Translations under genes and position numbers: made by a program | NCBI RefSeq assembly: GCF_001598215.1 | Contig: NZ_BCXJ01000001.1 | Location: 1,054,001 to 1,118,000 of the forward strand | DNA: 64,000 nucleotides | From: Shouchella clausii | Lineage (GTDB): Bacteria; Bacillota; Bacilli; Bacillales; Bacillaceae_D | Direction: 5' to 3' | In this document: one piece after another, positions 15,787-24,798 of the stretch | Numbering within the stretch: the stretch's first letter is position 1 | How the letters are laid out: each line of letters begins with the position of its first letter | Notes under the pieces: generated by a model | What the model was told of the DNA's origin: nothing | Seen by the model: the letters and a program-made list of their open reading frames with translations, nothing else | Database searches by the model: none

Positions 15787-17232
15787 ATGGATCAACGACT
15801 TTTTCTAAAACGCTATATTGCCGAACATCAAGAAGCTTTTCAGCGAGCGGCGTTAGCCATTTGGAATTATGCGGAGTTGCGGTTTGAAGAGTGGGAATCT
15901 TCAAAACTACTTAGTCGTATCCTTGAGAAAGAAGGATTTGCAGTTGAACGAGGTATTGGCGAAATGAAGACAGCTTTTATTGCATCGTATGGAACAGGAA
16001 AACCTGTCCTTTCATTTTTAGGAGAATTTGATGCGTTGTCTGAACTAAGTCAAGCAGGCGGTACAGCCGAGCAACAACCGATTGTTCCGGGCGGGGCCGG
16101 GCATGGCTGCGGCCACCATTTACTCGGAACTGCGTCACTGGCAGCAGCGCTCGCGACGAAAGCCTACATGGAACAGCACGGATTAGTTGGTACAATCCGT
16201 TATTACGGCTGCCCAGGCGAAGAAGGAGGCTCCGGCAAAACGTTTATGGCAAAAGAGGGCGCATTTGCTGGCACTGACACCGCCATTAGTTGGCATCCTG
16301 GTACTTATACGAGCGTTTGGACAGCGGAAACGTTGGCGAATATCCAAGCCTCTTTTGCTTTTACAGGGAGAGCTTCCCATGCCGCTGCGGCTCCTCATTT
16401 AGGGAGAAGCGGACTTGACGCAGTGGAGTTAATGAATATAGGGAGCAATTATTTGCGGGAACATCTTATTGATGAGGCAAGGGTACATTATGCAATTACA
16501 AACGCAGGCGGCCTTTCGCCAAATGTCGTCCAGCCAAAAGCAGAAGTCCTGTATTTAATGCGGGCGCCGACGCTTGAGCAAACGCAAGCTATTTATGAAC
16601 GTGTGAAAAATATAGCAAAGGGCGCTGCACTAATGACAGACACAACGTTAGAGATCCGTTTTGAAAAAGCGTGCTCGAATTTTGTACGCAACTACGTGCT
16701 TGAGGATGTAATGAATGAGGAATTGATTGCGGCTGGCCCGCTTTCTTACACGGAAGAAGAGCGGCGTTTCGCTGAAACGATCCGCCAGACATTTTCGAAA
16801 GAAGACCGGGAACAAACGATGGTAGAGTTGGCAAATCTCGTAGAGAACCCGAAGCAGGAATGGCTTGGACAGTTGCGCGACAAAGCATTGATTGATGAAA
16901 TTGTACCTGTCTCAAGAAAGCGAACGCTTTTGTCCGGTTCGACTGATGTAGGCGATGTAAGCTGGATTGCGCCAACCGTTCAATGCTTAGTGACATGCTA
17001 TGCGTCAGGGACGGCGTTCCATACGTGGCAAATGGTTTCCCAAGGGGCGACAACGACTGCCTATAAGGGGATGAACCACGCTGCCTTCATAATGGCTGCG
17101 ACAGCAGTGCGCTTATTGCATGATCCAGACTTGGTTCGTCAAGCGAAAGAAGAATGGGAAGAGCGGTTTGCCAACCTGCACTATGTCTCCCCTATTCCAA
17201 ACGGCGTAAAGCCAGCACCTATTCAGCGCTAA
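15787..17232 (+). CDS. abgB: p-aminobenzoyl-glutamate hydrolase subunit B-like M20 peptidase
   Basis: A 481-residue M20-family metallopeptidase. Metal-binding blocks include PGGAGHGCGHHLLGT and CPGEEGGSG; the GRASHAAAAPHLGRS segment belongs to the dimerisation domain, and GSTDVGDVSWIAP is near the C-terminal ligand. This pattern matches AbgB, which with AbgA splits p-aminobenzoyl-glutamate, a folate breakdown product. Start at ATG 15787 behind ATAGGAGGGAG; the upstream in-frame ATG lacks a site. An abgT transporter and an abgA-like gene follow in the same direction. Confidence 0.88.
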   Translation: MDQRLFLKRYIAEHQEAFQRAALAIWNYAELRFEEWESSKLLSRILEKEGFAVERGIGEMKTAFIASYGTGKPVLSFLGEFDALSELSQAGGTAEQQPIVPGGAGHGCGHHLLGTASLAAALATKAYMEQHGLVGTIRYYGCPGEEGGSGKTFMAKEGAFAGTDTAISWHPGTYTSVWTAETLANIQASFAFTGRASHAAAAPHLGRSGLDAVELMNIGSNYLREHLIDEARVHYAITNAGGLSPNVVQPKAEVLYLMRAPTLEQTQAIYERVKNIAKGAALMTDTTLEIRFEKACSNFVRNYVLEDVMNEELIAAGPLSYTEEERRFAETIRQTFSKEDREQTMVELANLVENPKQEWLGQLRDKALIDEIVPVSRKRTLLSGSTDVGDVSWIAPTVQCLVTCYASGTAFHTWQMVSQGATTTAYKGMNHAAFIMAATAVRLLHDPDLVRQAKEEWEERFANLHYVSPIPNGVKPAPIQR

Positions 17233-17334
17233 TTGTTCGTGACAGGTTATCTGCCAGAAAAGGCATTTGCACGTTCAAAACGTGATAGACTGTTAGCGAA
17301 TTAAAGACATATTTAAGACATTGGAGGAACAACG

Positions 17335-18876
17335 ATGACAGAACAAACTGAAAAACGTTCATTTTTTACGAAAGTACTGGATGGAATTGAACGTATCGGA
17401 AACAAACTCCCTCATCCGTTCATGTTGTTTATTTACTTGGCCGTGTTTTTAATGGTCGTTTCAGCGGTTTTACATGCGTTCGACTTGACGGTGATAGATC
17501 CAGGCACCAATGAAACAGTAGCTGTAAGGAGTTTGCTATCTCAAGAAGGGTTTCTCTATATTCTCTCGTCGATGCTTAGCAATTTTACAGGATTCGCCCC
17601 TTTTGGACTTGTTATTACGATGATGCTTGGTATTGGCTTGGCCCAAAAAGTTGGGCTGTTTGAAACATTTATGAAAACAACGATTTTAAAAGCGCCAAAA
17701 TCGCTTGTAACGTACGCGGTTCTTTTTGCTGGGGTGCTTGGCAACATTGCTTCTGATGCGGCAATGATTATTATACCGCCGGTGGCGGCAATGGTGTTTC
17801 ATGCCATTGGTCGGCATCCTCTGGCTGGTTTAGCAACTGGATTTGCAGGTGTTGGGGCTGGCTTTACCGCTAATTTTATGGTTGCTGGAACTGATGCGCT
17901 ATTAGCTGGCATCTCGACCGAAGCGGCCCGCACGATTGATCCTGATTTTGTTGTGACGCCTGTTGACAACTGGTTTTTTATGTCAGCTTCTGTCATCATG
18001 CTCGTTTTTCTTGGTGTATGGGTCACGGAGAAAATCATTGAAAAGCGCCTTGGCACCTACAATCCAGCTTACGCAGACGAAGGCATCAACGACCAAAGCC
18101 TCGATTATCCAACAAAGCAGGAAATAAAAGCATTGCGCAATGCTGGGATCGCCCTCTTGCTTTATATTGGCGCGGTAGCTGTGCTTGTCGTCCCGGTAAA
18201 TGGTATCTTGCGTGGTGAAGAAGGGACAATTATCCCGTCGCCATTTATCGATAATATTATTCCGATTTTATTAGTCATGTTTGTAGTGATAGCGGTTGCC
18301 TATGGGATCACAGCCGGTACGGTAAAGTCGACAGCAGATGTACCAATCTTAATGGGAGAAGCAATGAAAGACATGGCCGGTTATATTGTGCTCGTGTTTG
18401 CCGCTGCCCAGTTTATTGCCTATTTTAACTGGACGAATATCGCGACATTGATAGCCGTTAGCATTTCTGATTTTTTGCAGCAAGTCGAATTTACCGGGTT
18501 AGGGTTGTTCGTTGTCTTTATCTTGCTTGTAACCGTGTTAAACTTGTTTATATCAAGTGGTTCCGCGCAATGGGCGCTTATGGCTCCTGTGTTTGTGCCG
18601 CTGTTCATGTTGCTTGACTACAATCCAGCATTCACTCAACTTGCTTACCGGATCGGCGATTCAGCGACCAATGTCATTACGCCTATGAATCCATATGTCG
18701 TGATGGTGCTTGGCTTTATGAAACGTTATGACAACAGAGCTGGTTTTGGCACGCTGATGTCGACGATGCTCCCGTATAGTTTGATCTTCCTTGGCGCTTG
18801 GATTGTCCTTTTTATCATTTGGAATGTGGCTGGTTTGCCGATCGGTCCAGGCAGTGGCATGTTGTTAACGAAGTAA
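17335..18876 (+). CDS. abgT: AbgT-family p-aminobenzoyl-glutamate transporter
   Basis: A 513-residue membrane protein of the AbgT family with about 12 hydrophobic segments. Conserved blocks include GNKLPHPFMLFIYLA, GNIASDAAMIIIPPVAA, SGSAQWALMAPVFVPL and GDSATNVITPMNPYV, which form the re-entrant substrate/sodium sites in this fold. It imports p-aminobenzoyl-glutamate, or in some members exports antifolates; the flanking hydrolase genes favour uptake. TTGGAGG precedes the ATG. Confidence 0.94.
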   Translation: MTEQTEKRSFFTKVLDGIERIGNKLPHPFMLFIYLAVFLMVVSAVLHAFDLTVIDPGTNETVAVRSLLSQEGFLYILSSMLSNFTGFAPFGLVITMMLGIGLAQKVGLFETFMKTTILKAPKSLVTYAVLFAGVLGNIASDAAMIIIPPVAAMVFHAIGRHPLAGLATGFAGVGAGFTANFMVAGTDALLAGISTEAARTIDPDFVVTPVDNWFFMSASVIMLVFLGVWVTEKIIEKRLGTYNPAYADEGINDQSLDYPTKQEIKALRNAGIALLLYIGAVAVLVVPVNGILRGEEGTIIPSPFIDNIIPILLVMFVVIAVAYGITAGTVKSTADVPILMGEAMKDMAGYIVLVFAAAQFIAYFNWTNIATLIAVSISDFLQQVEFTGLGLFVVFILLVTVLNLFISSGSAQWALMAPVFVPLFMLLDYNPAFTQLAYRIGDSATNVITPMNPYVVMVLGFMKRYDNRAGFGTLMSTMLPYSLIFLGAWIVLFIIWNVAGLPIGPGSGMLLTK

Positions 18877-18910
18877 CCCCTATAAAAGGAATGAATGGAC
18901 GGTGTATACA

Positions 18911-20188
18911 ATGGAAAAATTACAGAATCAACTAAAAACATGGCGCCGTGATTTGCATAAGCGTCCCGAATTAGGCTGGTGTGAATACGAAACAACCGCT
19001 TACATTTACAATGTTTTAAAGCCTCTATGTTTTACCCTTCATCTTGGCAATGAAGTAAGTAGCAAAGATAAAATGGGTGTCCCTTCTGCTGAAGTGGATC
19101 GCCTCCATTTCAAGCGGGCAGAGGAGGCAGGCATAGATGCTAAATTGCTCGAGAAAATGGTTGGCAATCAAACGGGGCTTGTGGCGACTTTTGACACAGG
19201 CAAATCAGGTAAACATATTGCTTATCGCTTTGACATTGACGCGCTGCCCATTTTTGAGTCAAACGACGCCTCCCATTTGCCGGCTAAAGAAGGATTTCGC
19301 TCGATCTACGATGGCCAAATGCATGCCTGCGGCCATGATGGCCATACAGCTATTGGGCTTGGACTGGCTCAACTCATCCATGAACATCGGAACGAGTTAA
19401 ACGGCGCATTTACACTGATTTTCCAACCAGCTGAAGAGGGAGTAAGAGGGGCAAAAGCGATCGTTGAAAAAGGCTGGCTTGATCATGCTGACTATTTCCT
19501 CGCTGGCCATATTATGGGTCAACCCCTTGGCACGGTCGTACCTGGCGTTGCTTCTGCATTGGCGACAACGAAGCTAAATGTCACGTTTACAGGAAAATCG
19601 GCCCATGCAGGAGGCAGCCCAGAAGAAGGCAGGAACGCATTGTTAGCCGCAGCACAGGCTACTGTTCAACTTCACAGCATTCCTCCACACTCACAAGGGG
19701 CAACACGTTTAAATGTTGGCACGTTTCACGCTGGCAGCGGTAGAAACATTATTGCTGACCGGGCAGAGCTTGAACTGGAAACAAGGGGCGAGACGACGGA
19801 ACTGAATGCGTATATGGCTGATAACGCCAAACGAATCATCCGCCATACCGCGCAAGCAAGTGGTGTCGACTATACGCTTGATCTAGTCGGAGAAGGGATT
19901 TCGGCCAAATCTGATCCCCAGTGGCTAGAAATTGTCAAGCGAGCGCTTGCGGCGAGCGATCTAGTTCAAAAAGTTAGTGACCGCTATGAAGCAATTGGAG
20001 GTTCCGAAGATGCGACGTTCATGATGGAGCGTGTCCAACAACAGGGAGGGCTTGCTACTTACTTGCTTTACGGCAGCACTCTAGCGGAAAAACACCACCA
20101 TCCATTATTTGATTACGACGAACGGGTGTTGGAAATCGCAGTTGATAGTTTATGGCGCCTAACCGTGTACCTACAACAAGCGTCCTAA
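18911..20188 (+). CDS. abgA: p-aminobenzoyl-glutamate hydrolase subunit A-like amidohydrolase
   Basis: An M20D-type amidohydrolase of 425 residues. HACGHDGHTAIGLG and FQPAEEGVRGAK carry the dinuclear metal ligands, SAHAGGSPEEGRNALLAAA is the dimerisation loop and HHHPLFDYDE the C-terminal ligand region. It is the partner of the upstream AbgB-like protein. ATG 18911 has a weak GGACGGTG six bases upstream; GTG 18902, 11 bases after AAAAGGA, is an alternative. It is the last gene of the abg operon, 34 bp after abgT. Confidence 0.87.
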   Translation: MEKLQNQLKTWRRDLHKRPELGWCEYETTAYIYNVLKPLCFTLHLGNEVSSKDKMGVPSAEVDRLHFKRAEEAGIDAKLLEKMVGNQTGLVATFDTGKSGKHIAYRFDIDALPIFESNDASHLPAKEGFRSIYDGQMHACGHDGHTAIGLGLAQLIHEHRNELNGAFTLIFQPAEEGVRGAKAIVEKGWLDHADYFLAGHIMGQPLGTVVPGVASALATTKLNVTFTGKSAHAGGSPEEGRNALLAAAQATVQLHSIPPHSQGATRLNVGTFHAGSGRNIIADRAELELETRGETTELNAYMADNAKRIIRHTAQASGVDYTLDLVGEGISAKSDPQWLEIVKRALAASDLVQKVSDRYEAIGGSEDATFMMERVQQQGGLATYLLYGSTLAEKHHHPLFDYDERVLEIAVDSLWRLTVYLQQAS

Positions 20189-20307
20189 CTAAGCGTCATT
20201 CGTAGATGAGGGAAAATCACCTAGACTGATGGGGAATACTGTCAATAAAAATTTATAATCATATAAAATGAGGCAAGCGTCGAGTATTCAGTAGGTTGTC
20301 TATATGT

Positions 20308-20334
20308 AAAGCGGAGCCTGTTAGGCTCCGCTTT
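20308..20334. terminator. bidirectional terminator between abgA and ferredoxin gene
   Basis: A perfect 11-bp stem AAAGCGGAGCC/GGCTCCGCTTT with a 5-base loop and short T-runs on both strands, between convergent genes. Confidence 0.85.
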
Positions 20335-20337
20335 TCG

Positions 20338-20577
20338 TTATTCTACCCCAAAAAACGCCTCTGCTTTTTTCAAGAACGGCTCGTCCTCTTTGCTCATTTC
20401 ATATTCCTCCACGATCGCATCCACAGGACAGACGCCTTGGCAGGCGCCGCAGTCGATGCAAATATCGGGATTGATAAAGTACTGGTCCTCGCCTTCTTCG
20501 ATGCAATCAACCGGGCAAACCTCAGCACATTCTCCCGCCTTTTCGCCAATGCAAGGACTTAAAATGACAAATGACAT
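20338..20577 (-). CDS. seven-iron (3Fe-4S/4Fe-4S) ferredoxin
   Basis: A 79-residue ferredoxin. Cysteines at 9, 17, 21 and 25 (C-x7-C-x3-CP...C) and at 40, 43, 46 and 50 (C-x2-C-x2-C-x3-CP) match the FdxA-type pattern binding one [3Fe-4S] and one [4Fe-4S] cluster. It is a cytoplasmic electron carrier. An AGGTGTAAC site precedes the ATG. It lies 18 bp downstream of the DUF1450 gene and is probably cotranscribed with it; both are near sodA and a SufR-like regulator. Confidence 0.92.
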   Translation of the reverse strand: MSFVILSPCIGEKAGECAEVCPVDCIEEGEDQYFINPDICIDCGACQGVCPVDAIVEEYEMSKEDEPFLKKAEAFFGVE

Positions 20578-20595
20578 TCTTGTTACACCTCCAAT

Positions 20596-20844
20596 CTAAA
20601 GCTTGTACAAGGCAAGCTCTAATTCAATGCGGTCTTTTATTTTTGAAAGGCACTCTTCAGCAGTTTGCCCAAAAATCTTTTTGCCGTTCACGATCGCGTA
20701 AGGACGCAAGGCGCACATGCCGCAAAAAGAGAGGCAGCTGTTTGTAATTACAGCCACTTCTGGGTATTCACTTTCTAATAGCCCCTCCACATCTACAGTA
20801 TGGATAAGGTTTGAATCACATAATTCTACAACAATAATGCCCAT
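20596..20844 (-). CDS. DUF1450 (YuzB-like) cysteine protein
   Basis: An 82-residue protein of the DUF1450/YuzB type: VVELCDSNLIH at the start, then NSCLSFCGMCALRPYAIVNG. The C...C-x3-C-x2-C arrangement resembles thioredoxin-like [2Fe-2S] ferredoxin folds, but the function of the family is not established. GGGAGGG precedes the ATG. Its position between ferredoxin and sodA suggests a redox or Fe-S role. Confidence 0.82.
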   Translation of the reverse strand: MGIIVVELCDSNLIHTVDVEGLLESEYPEVAVITNSCLSFCGMCALRPYAIVNGKKIFGQTAEECLSKIKDRIELELALYKL

Positions 20845-20880
20845 CGTTTTCCCTCCTTTCGCGGCCTGTGCCTGCCAAGC

Positions 20881-20914
20881 AAAAAAGAAAGGCGGAAAGC
20901 TTGAACCGCTTTCC
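20881..20914 (-). terminator. terminator of sodA
   Basis: On the minus strand, GGAAAGC/GCTTTCC with a 7-base loop is followed by a T-rich tract. It lies 15 bp beyond the sodA stop. Confidence 0.75.
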
Positions 20915-20928
20915 TCCCTTCTTAGTCT

Positions 20929-21549
20929 TTAACCGATCGCCTTTTCGTATGCTTTCGATACGGCCTCCCAATTAATGATGGAGAAAAAGTTCGCAATGTA
21001 CTCTGGCCGCTTGTTTTGGTAATTCAAATAGTGGGCATGCTCCCAAACGTCAAGACCGAGAATGGCTTGTTTTCCGTCCATAATCGGATTGTCTTGGTTT
21101 GCTGTACTGTAAACTTCCAACTCTTTGTTTTCATTAACGACAAGCCAAGCCCAGCCTGAGCCAAAACGTGTCGTCGCTGCTTTAGTAAATGTTTCTTTGA
21201 AGCTTTCAAAGCTGCCAAACGCTTTATCAATGGCTTCTTTTAAAGCAGCGCTCCTTTCATTTGCGCCTGTTGGCGGGGCAATTACTTGCCAGAACAATGA
21301 ATGGTTAAGATGGCCGCCGCCATTATTGCGGACTGGGGTTTGAACCGATGCTGGAAGTGACTCGATGTTAGCGAGCAATTGTTCAAGCGATTTGCTCTGC
21401 AACGATGGCTCGTTTTCCAATGCCGTATTCAAATTGGTAACGTATGTTTGATGATGCTTGCCGTGATGGATTTCCATTGTTTTTCTGTCAATCGTTGGCT
21501 CTAGCGCGTCAAAAGCAAAGCCAAGTTCTGGTAATGAATGGGTAGCCAT
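20929..21549 (-). CDS. sodA: superoxide dismutase [Mn]
   Basis: A 206-residue Fe/Mn superoxide dismutase converting superoxide to H2O2 and O2. Metal ligands lie in MEIHHGKHHQTYV, LNHSLFW and the DVWEHAHYLNY signature. Gly and Gln residues typical of the Mn enzyme are present (NNGGGHLNH, STANQDNPI). GGAGGGG precedes the ATG. It is divergent from a SufR-like regulator and has a palindrome in its leader. Confidence 0.95.
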   Translation of the reverse strand: MATHSLPELGFAFDALEPTIDRKTMEIHHGKHHQTYVTNLNTALENEPSLQSKSLEQLLANIESLPASVQTPVRNNGGGHLNHSLFWQVIAPPTGANERSAALKEAIDKAFGSFESFKETFTKAATTRFGSGWAWLVVNENKELEVYSTANQDNPIMDGKQAILGLDVWEHAHYLNYQNKRPEYIANFFSIINWEAVSKAYEKAIG

Positions 21550-21580
21550 AGAATCCCCTCCAACTTGTTTATGTACTTTG

Positions 21581-21596
21581 TATACTTGTTAGTATA
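21581..21596. promoter_or_regulatory. palindromic operator between sodA and SufR-like gene
   Basis: TATACTTGTTAGTATA is a perfect 6-4-6 inverted repeat in the leader of sodA. It lies downstream of a likely minus-strand promoter (-35 TTGATT at 21636-21641, -10 TATTAT at 21611-21616, 19-bp spacer). The divergent regulator is the obvious candidate to bind it. Confidence 0.55.
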
Positions 21597-21718
21597 AAAA
21601 GTATGTCTTTATAATACCGTGAAATCCTTTTAAAAATCAAGGGGATACGCATTACTTCTTTTCTGTTTTTATACGTTGTAGTAAACTAATGTGTAAGAGC
21701 AGCAGGAGGAGTGTAAAA

Positions 21719-22366
21719 ATGGAAAAACAAACAACGAAAGAGAAAATCCTCGAGTTGCTGAAAAAGCAAGTAGAGATGAGTGTCGGCGAATTAACAGAGG
21801 CGCTCGGGATCACCCATATGGCTGTCCGCAAGCACCTGAATGTTCTTTTAAAAGACGGCTTTATCCAATTTCGTGAAATCAAACAAGAAATAGGGCGTCC
21901 TCTGCAACTGTTTTCGATTTCAGAAAAAGGAGAGCGCCTTTTCCCGAAAAATTATGAAGGGTTGACAGTCGACTTTTTGCGCGACATTCAAGACCTTCAC
22001 GGCGACGAATCCATCCATTATTTGTTTAAAAAACGGGAACTGCGTTTAACTGATCGATATTTCAAGCGGATGGTCCACAAATCGCCTGAAGAAAAAATGG
22101 CCGAGCTAACAAAAATCCAAAACGAAAAAGGATACATGGCCGAAGTCACTCAGCATGATGCCCGGACATTTGAGCTTGTCGAGCATAACTGCCCTGTATT
22201 TGCAGTCGCCAAACAATTTAAAGCTGCTTGCCAATGCGAAACGTCCTTATTTAAAAATGTGCTTGAAACGGAATCAGTCAAACGAGTAGCATGTCAATCA
22301 GACGGCGACACTGAATGTCGGTTCGTGATGGCCTTTTCAGAAAATCGGCAAGTGGAGCACCGTTGA
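21719..22366 (+). CDS. SufR-like Fe-S-sensing transcriptional regulator
   Basis: A 215-residue regulator with an N-terminal winged helix-turn-helix (KILELLKKQVEMSVGELTEA, then MAVRKHLNVLLKDGFI) and a C-terminal cysteine cluster: EHNC-x12-C-x1-C-x18-C-x7-C. SufR-type repressors bind a [4Fe-4S] cluster through such a cluster and respond to oxidative stress or iron-sulfur status. Spacing differs somewhat from cyanobacterial SufR, so the assignment is to the wider family. Start at ATG 21719 after GGAGGAG; the upstream in-frame ATG has no site. It is divergent from sodA, so it may control sodA, ferredoxin and itself. Confidence 0.75.
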   Translation: MEKQTTKEKILELLKKQVEMSVGELTEALGITHMAVRKHLNVLLKDGFIQFREIKQEIGRPLQLFSISEKGERLFPKNYEGLTVDFLRDIQDLHGDESIHYLFKKRELRLTDRYFKRMVHKSPEEKMAELTKIQNEKGYMAEVTQHDARTFELVEHNCPVFAVAKQFKAACQCETSLFKNVLETESVKRVACQSDGDTECRFVMAFSENRQVEHR

Positions 22367-22427
22367 GCGTGAATGTGCGTATAAAAGCGATAGCAAGTTA
22401 AGATTGTGTAAAGGATGTTAAACGTTC

Positions 22428-22458
22428 GCGCCTTTTGTAAAGAAGGGCGCTTTTTTCT
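22428..22458 (+). terminator. terminator of the SufR-like gene
   Basis: GCGCCTT and AAGGGCGC form a stem with one bulge, followed by six T and a T-rich stretch. Confidence 0.8.
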
Positions 22459-22543
22459 TTTTGGCATGACTTTGCTACAATCATGCTGTCCATACTAGAT
22501 GATAGAAGGAAATGGACGGGAAGGAAAAAGGTTGTGGTAAAAC

Positions 22544-24001
22544 GTGCTTGCTAGACATGCATTTGCTTATCTCCTCTCACATGGGGTACCGGCATTGGTC
22601 GGGTTTCTCGGCATTGCCGTTTATTCACGGATGCTCTCACCAGAACAGTACGGGCGTTACGCTCTTGTGCTTGCAGTAAGTGCACTCGTCAACGCAATTG
22701 TGTTTGAATGGCTGAAAGTCAGTGTGCTTAGGCATTACAAAAGCAGCAAGCAAAGCGAAGCTTTCTATATGACGGTAAAAGCGGCTTTCATAGGGCTAAT
22801 GGCCGGAACGCTAGCGCTCGCAGCCATAACGTTGCTCGTTTCCGAGTGGCTGTCGCCGCCGCTTTTGTTTTTAGCATTGTTGCTGTGTTGGGCCCAGGCA
22901 TGGTACCAGTTGAATTTATCGCTTTTGCGGGCAGAGCTTTCCCCTGTAAGATATGGAAGGGTTGCGTTTGCCCGCTCATTGCTCGGGCTAATTTTAGGGG
23001 TCTTGTTCATTGCAGCAGGGTATGGGGAAATAGGCTTGGTCATTGGAATCGTTGTCGGTTTGGTGTTGCCGCTCCTCCCTTTATTTTGGCAACGGTGGGG
23101 ATGGCGTTTCCATCAAAAAGCAATGGACTACACGCTTTTACGGCAATTTGCAGCGTACGGATTGCCGCTTACGCTGACGTTGTTGCTTGGGATGGTGATT
23201 CACCAATCGGACCGGATTATTATTAGCGAAATGATCGGAATAGAAGCAACGGGTATGTATGCAGTGACATACGATTTGACGGAACAAACGATCTTCACAC
23301 TCATGTTGATTATCAATCTTGCTGCTTTTCCACTTGCCGTTAAGGCGCTTGAGGAAAAGGGGGAAGAAGCAGCGCGAGAGCAAGTAAAAGCCAATACCAG
23401 TCTATTACTTGCTATAGGTATTCCGGCACTTTGCGGCTTGGTCGTGCTTCGCGAAGGGGTGGCCGAGCTATTTTTAGGAGAAGCTTTCCGGGAGACGGCA
23501 GTGCTGCTCATGCCGTACATTGCCGTGGGCGCCTTGTTAAAAGGCTTTAAACTTTATGGCGTCGATATTATGTTCCACTTGTATAAGCAAACAAAGCTGC
23601 AAATGGTACCTGTCGCAGTAGCTGCCATCGCCAATGTGATACTGACGATTGCCCTCCTTCCTACTTATGGCTTGGAAGGGGCCGCTTTTGCGACCGTAGT
23701 TGCTTATGGTTTGGCGATTGCTCTTGCGTGGCTGTTTATTAATAAGCAAATGGGGCGGCTGCCATTTCCGGGTAAAGATTTTGTAAAAGTTTTGTGTGCA
23801 ACAGCTATCATGCTCCTTTGCATGTGGCCGTTTTTAGGCAGTGCCCACTGGGGGATGCTCATCCTTCAAGTGGGGATTGGAGGGCTTAGCTATGGTGTTG
23901 CCTGTTTGCTGCTTTTCCGAAAACAAGTTCAGCTTATGTACAAAAAGGTAAATCGAAAACGAAATCAAACAGTCATTGAAAAAAGGGGAGACGGACAATG
24001 A
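22544..24001 (+). CDS. polysaccharide flippase (TuaB/Wzx-like)
   Basis: A 485-residue membrane protein with about 12-14 hydrophobic helices and the polysaccharide transporter (MOP/Wzx) pattern: VYSRMLSPEQYGRYAL near residue 26 and IISEMIGIEATGMYAV in the middle. It would flip lipid-linked repeat units across the membrane. Length and neighbours match TuaB of the B. subtilis teichuronic acid operon (483 residues from memory). Start is GTG with only a weak AAGGTTG site. It overlaps the next gene by four bases (ATGA). Confidence 0.87.
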   Translation: MLARHAFAYLLSHGVPALVGFLGIAVYSRMLSPEQYGRYALVLAVSALVNAIVFEWLKVSVLRHYKSSKQSEAFYMTVKAAFIGLMAGTLALAAITLLVSEWLSPPLLFLALLLCWAQAWYQLNLSLLRAELSPVRYGRVAFARSLLGLILGVLFIAAGYGEIGLVIGIVVGLVLPLLPLFWQRWGWRFHQKAMDYTLLRQFAAYGLPLTLTLLLGMVIHQSDRIIISEMIGIEATGMYAVTYDLTEQTIFTLMLIINLAAFPLAVKALEEKGEEAAREQVKANTSLLLAIGIPALCGLVVLREGVAELFLGEAFRETAVLLMPYIAVGALLKGFKLYGVDIMFHLYKQTKLQMVPVAVAAIANVILTIALLPTYGLEGAAFATVVAYGLAIALAWLFINKQMGRLPFPGKDFVKVLCATAIMLLCMWPFLGSAHWGMLILQVGIGGLSYGVACLLLFRKQVQLMYKKVNRKRNQTVIEKRGDGQ

Positions 24002-24798
24002 TTACATTTGTCGTGCCAACGCTTGGTGAACGATGCAACGAATTTAAACGATTGCTTGTCAGTTTGGATAAGCAAACGGATAAACGGTTTGAGTTGATTG
24101 TCGTGTCTCAAGGCAATTACGACCAAGTAGAGGGATGGCTGAGCGCTTTCCAGTTGCGCTCGACCCATATTAAACTAGGGGAAAAGGGCTTATCTAGAGC
24201 GAGAAATGCAGCTTGGCCAGCGATGAAAGGCGACATTGTCTCTTTTTCCGATGACGATTGTTGGTACCCGCCTGATGCAGTCGAACGGGTACACAGCGCA
24301 TTTGCGCATGGGGGCGCTGATGCCTGCTGCTTTCAAATTTATGACCCGATCCAACAAAGCCCGTATAAACACTATGACACATCGCCTGGCACTGTCCGGG
24401 GACGACGCGTTTGGAAAAAGTCCTCAATTGAGCTGTTTTTCCGCCAGTCAGCGATTGAATCGCTGCGCTTTAATGAAGCATTCGGGCTTGGAGGAACGTA
24501 TCCAAGCGGAGAAGAAAACTTGTTTTTGCGGCAGTTTTTAGTGGCAGGCCATACACTGATGTACATACCTGAAACAATTGTATTCCATGAGAAACCGTCT
24601 CAAGCGTCACGGCTCCAGGAAGCGCAATTGGTCAGCAAAGGCCCGTTATTTAAAACAATGTACAACGGGCCGTTTGGCTTCGTCTTGCTTACAGCATTGT
24701 TTGCTAAAAAATTCAGGCACTTAAAGCACCCAGCTGCGAGCTATGCGAAAGCGGTACGGGCATTGCTGGACTATAAGCCGAAGGAGGCAAGGCCGTGA
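23998..24798 (+). CDS. family 2 glycosyltransferase
   Basis: A 266-residue GT-A fold glycosyltransferase. FVVPTLGERCNEFKRLLVSL is the N-terminal nucleotide-binding strand, GLSRARNAAW the conserved loop and SFSDDDCWYPP the DxD metal motif; GEENLFLRQFL holds the late acidic/catalytic-region motif. It adds one sugar to a growing lipid-linked polymer at the inner face of the membrane. Overlaps of 4 bp at both ends show tight operon coupling. Donor and acceptor unknown. Confidence 0.9.
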   Translation: MITFVVPTLGERCNEFKRLLVSLDKQTDKRFELIVVSQGNYDQVEGWLSAFQLRSTHIKLGEKGLSRARNAAWPAMKGDIVSFSDDDCWYPPDAVERVHSAFAHGGADACCFQIYDPIQQSPYKHYDTSPGTVRGRRVWKKSSIELFFRQSAIESLRFNEAFGLGGTYPSGEENLFLRQFLVAGHTLMYIPETIVFHEKPSQASRLQEAQLVSKGPLFKTMYNGPFGFVLLTALFAKKFRHLKHPAASYAKAVRALLDYKPKEARP

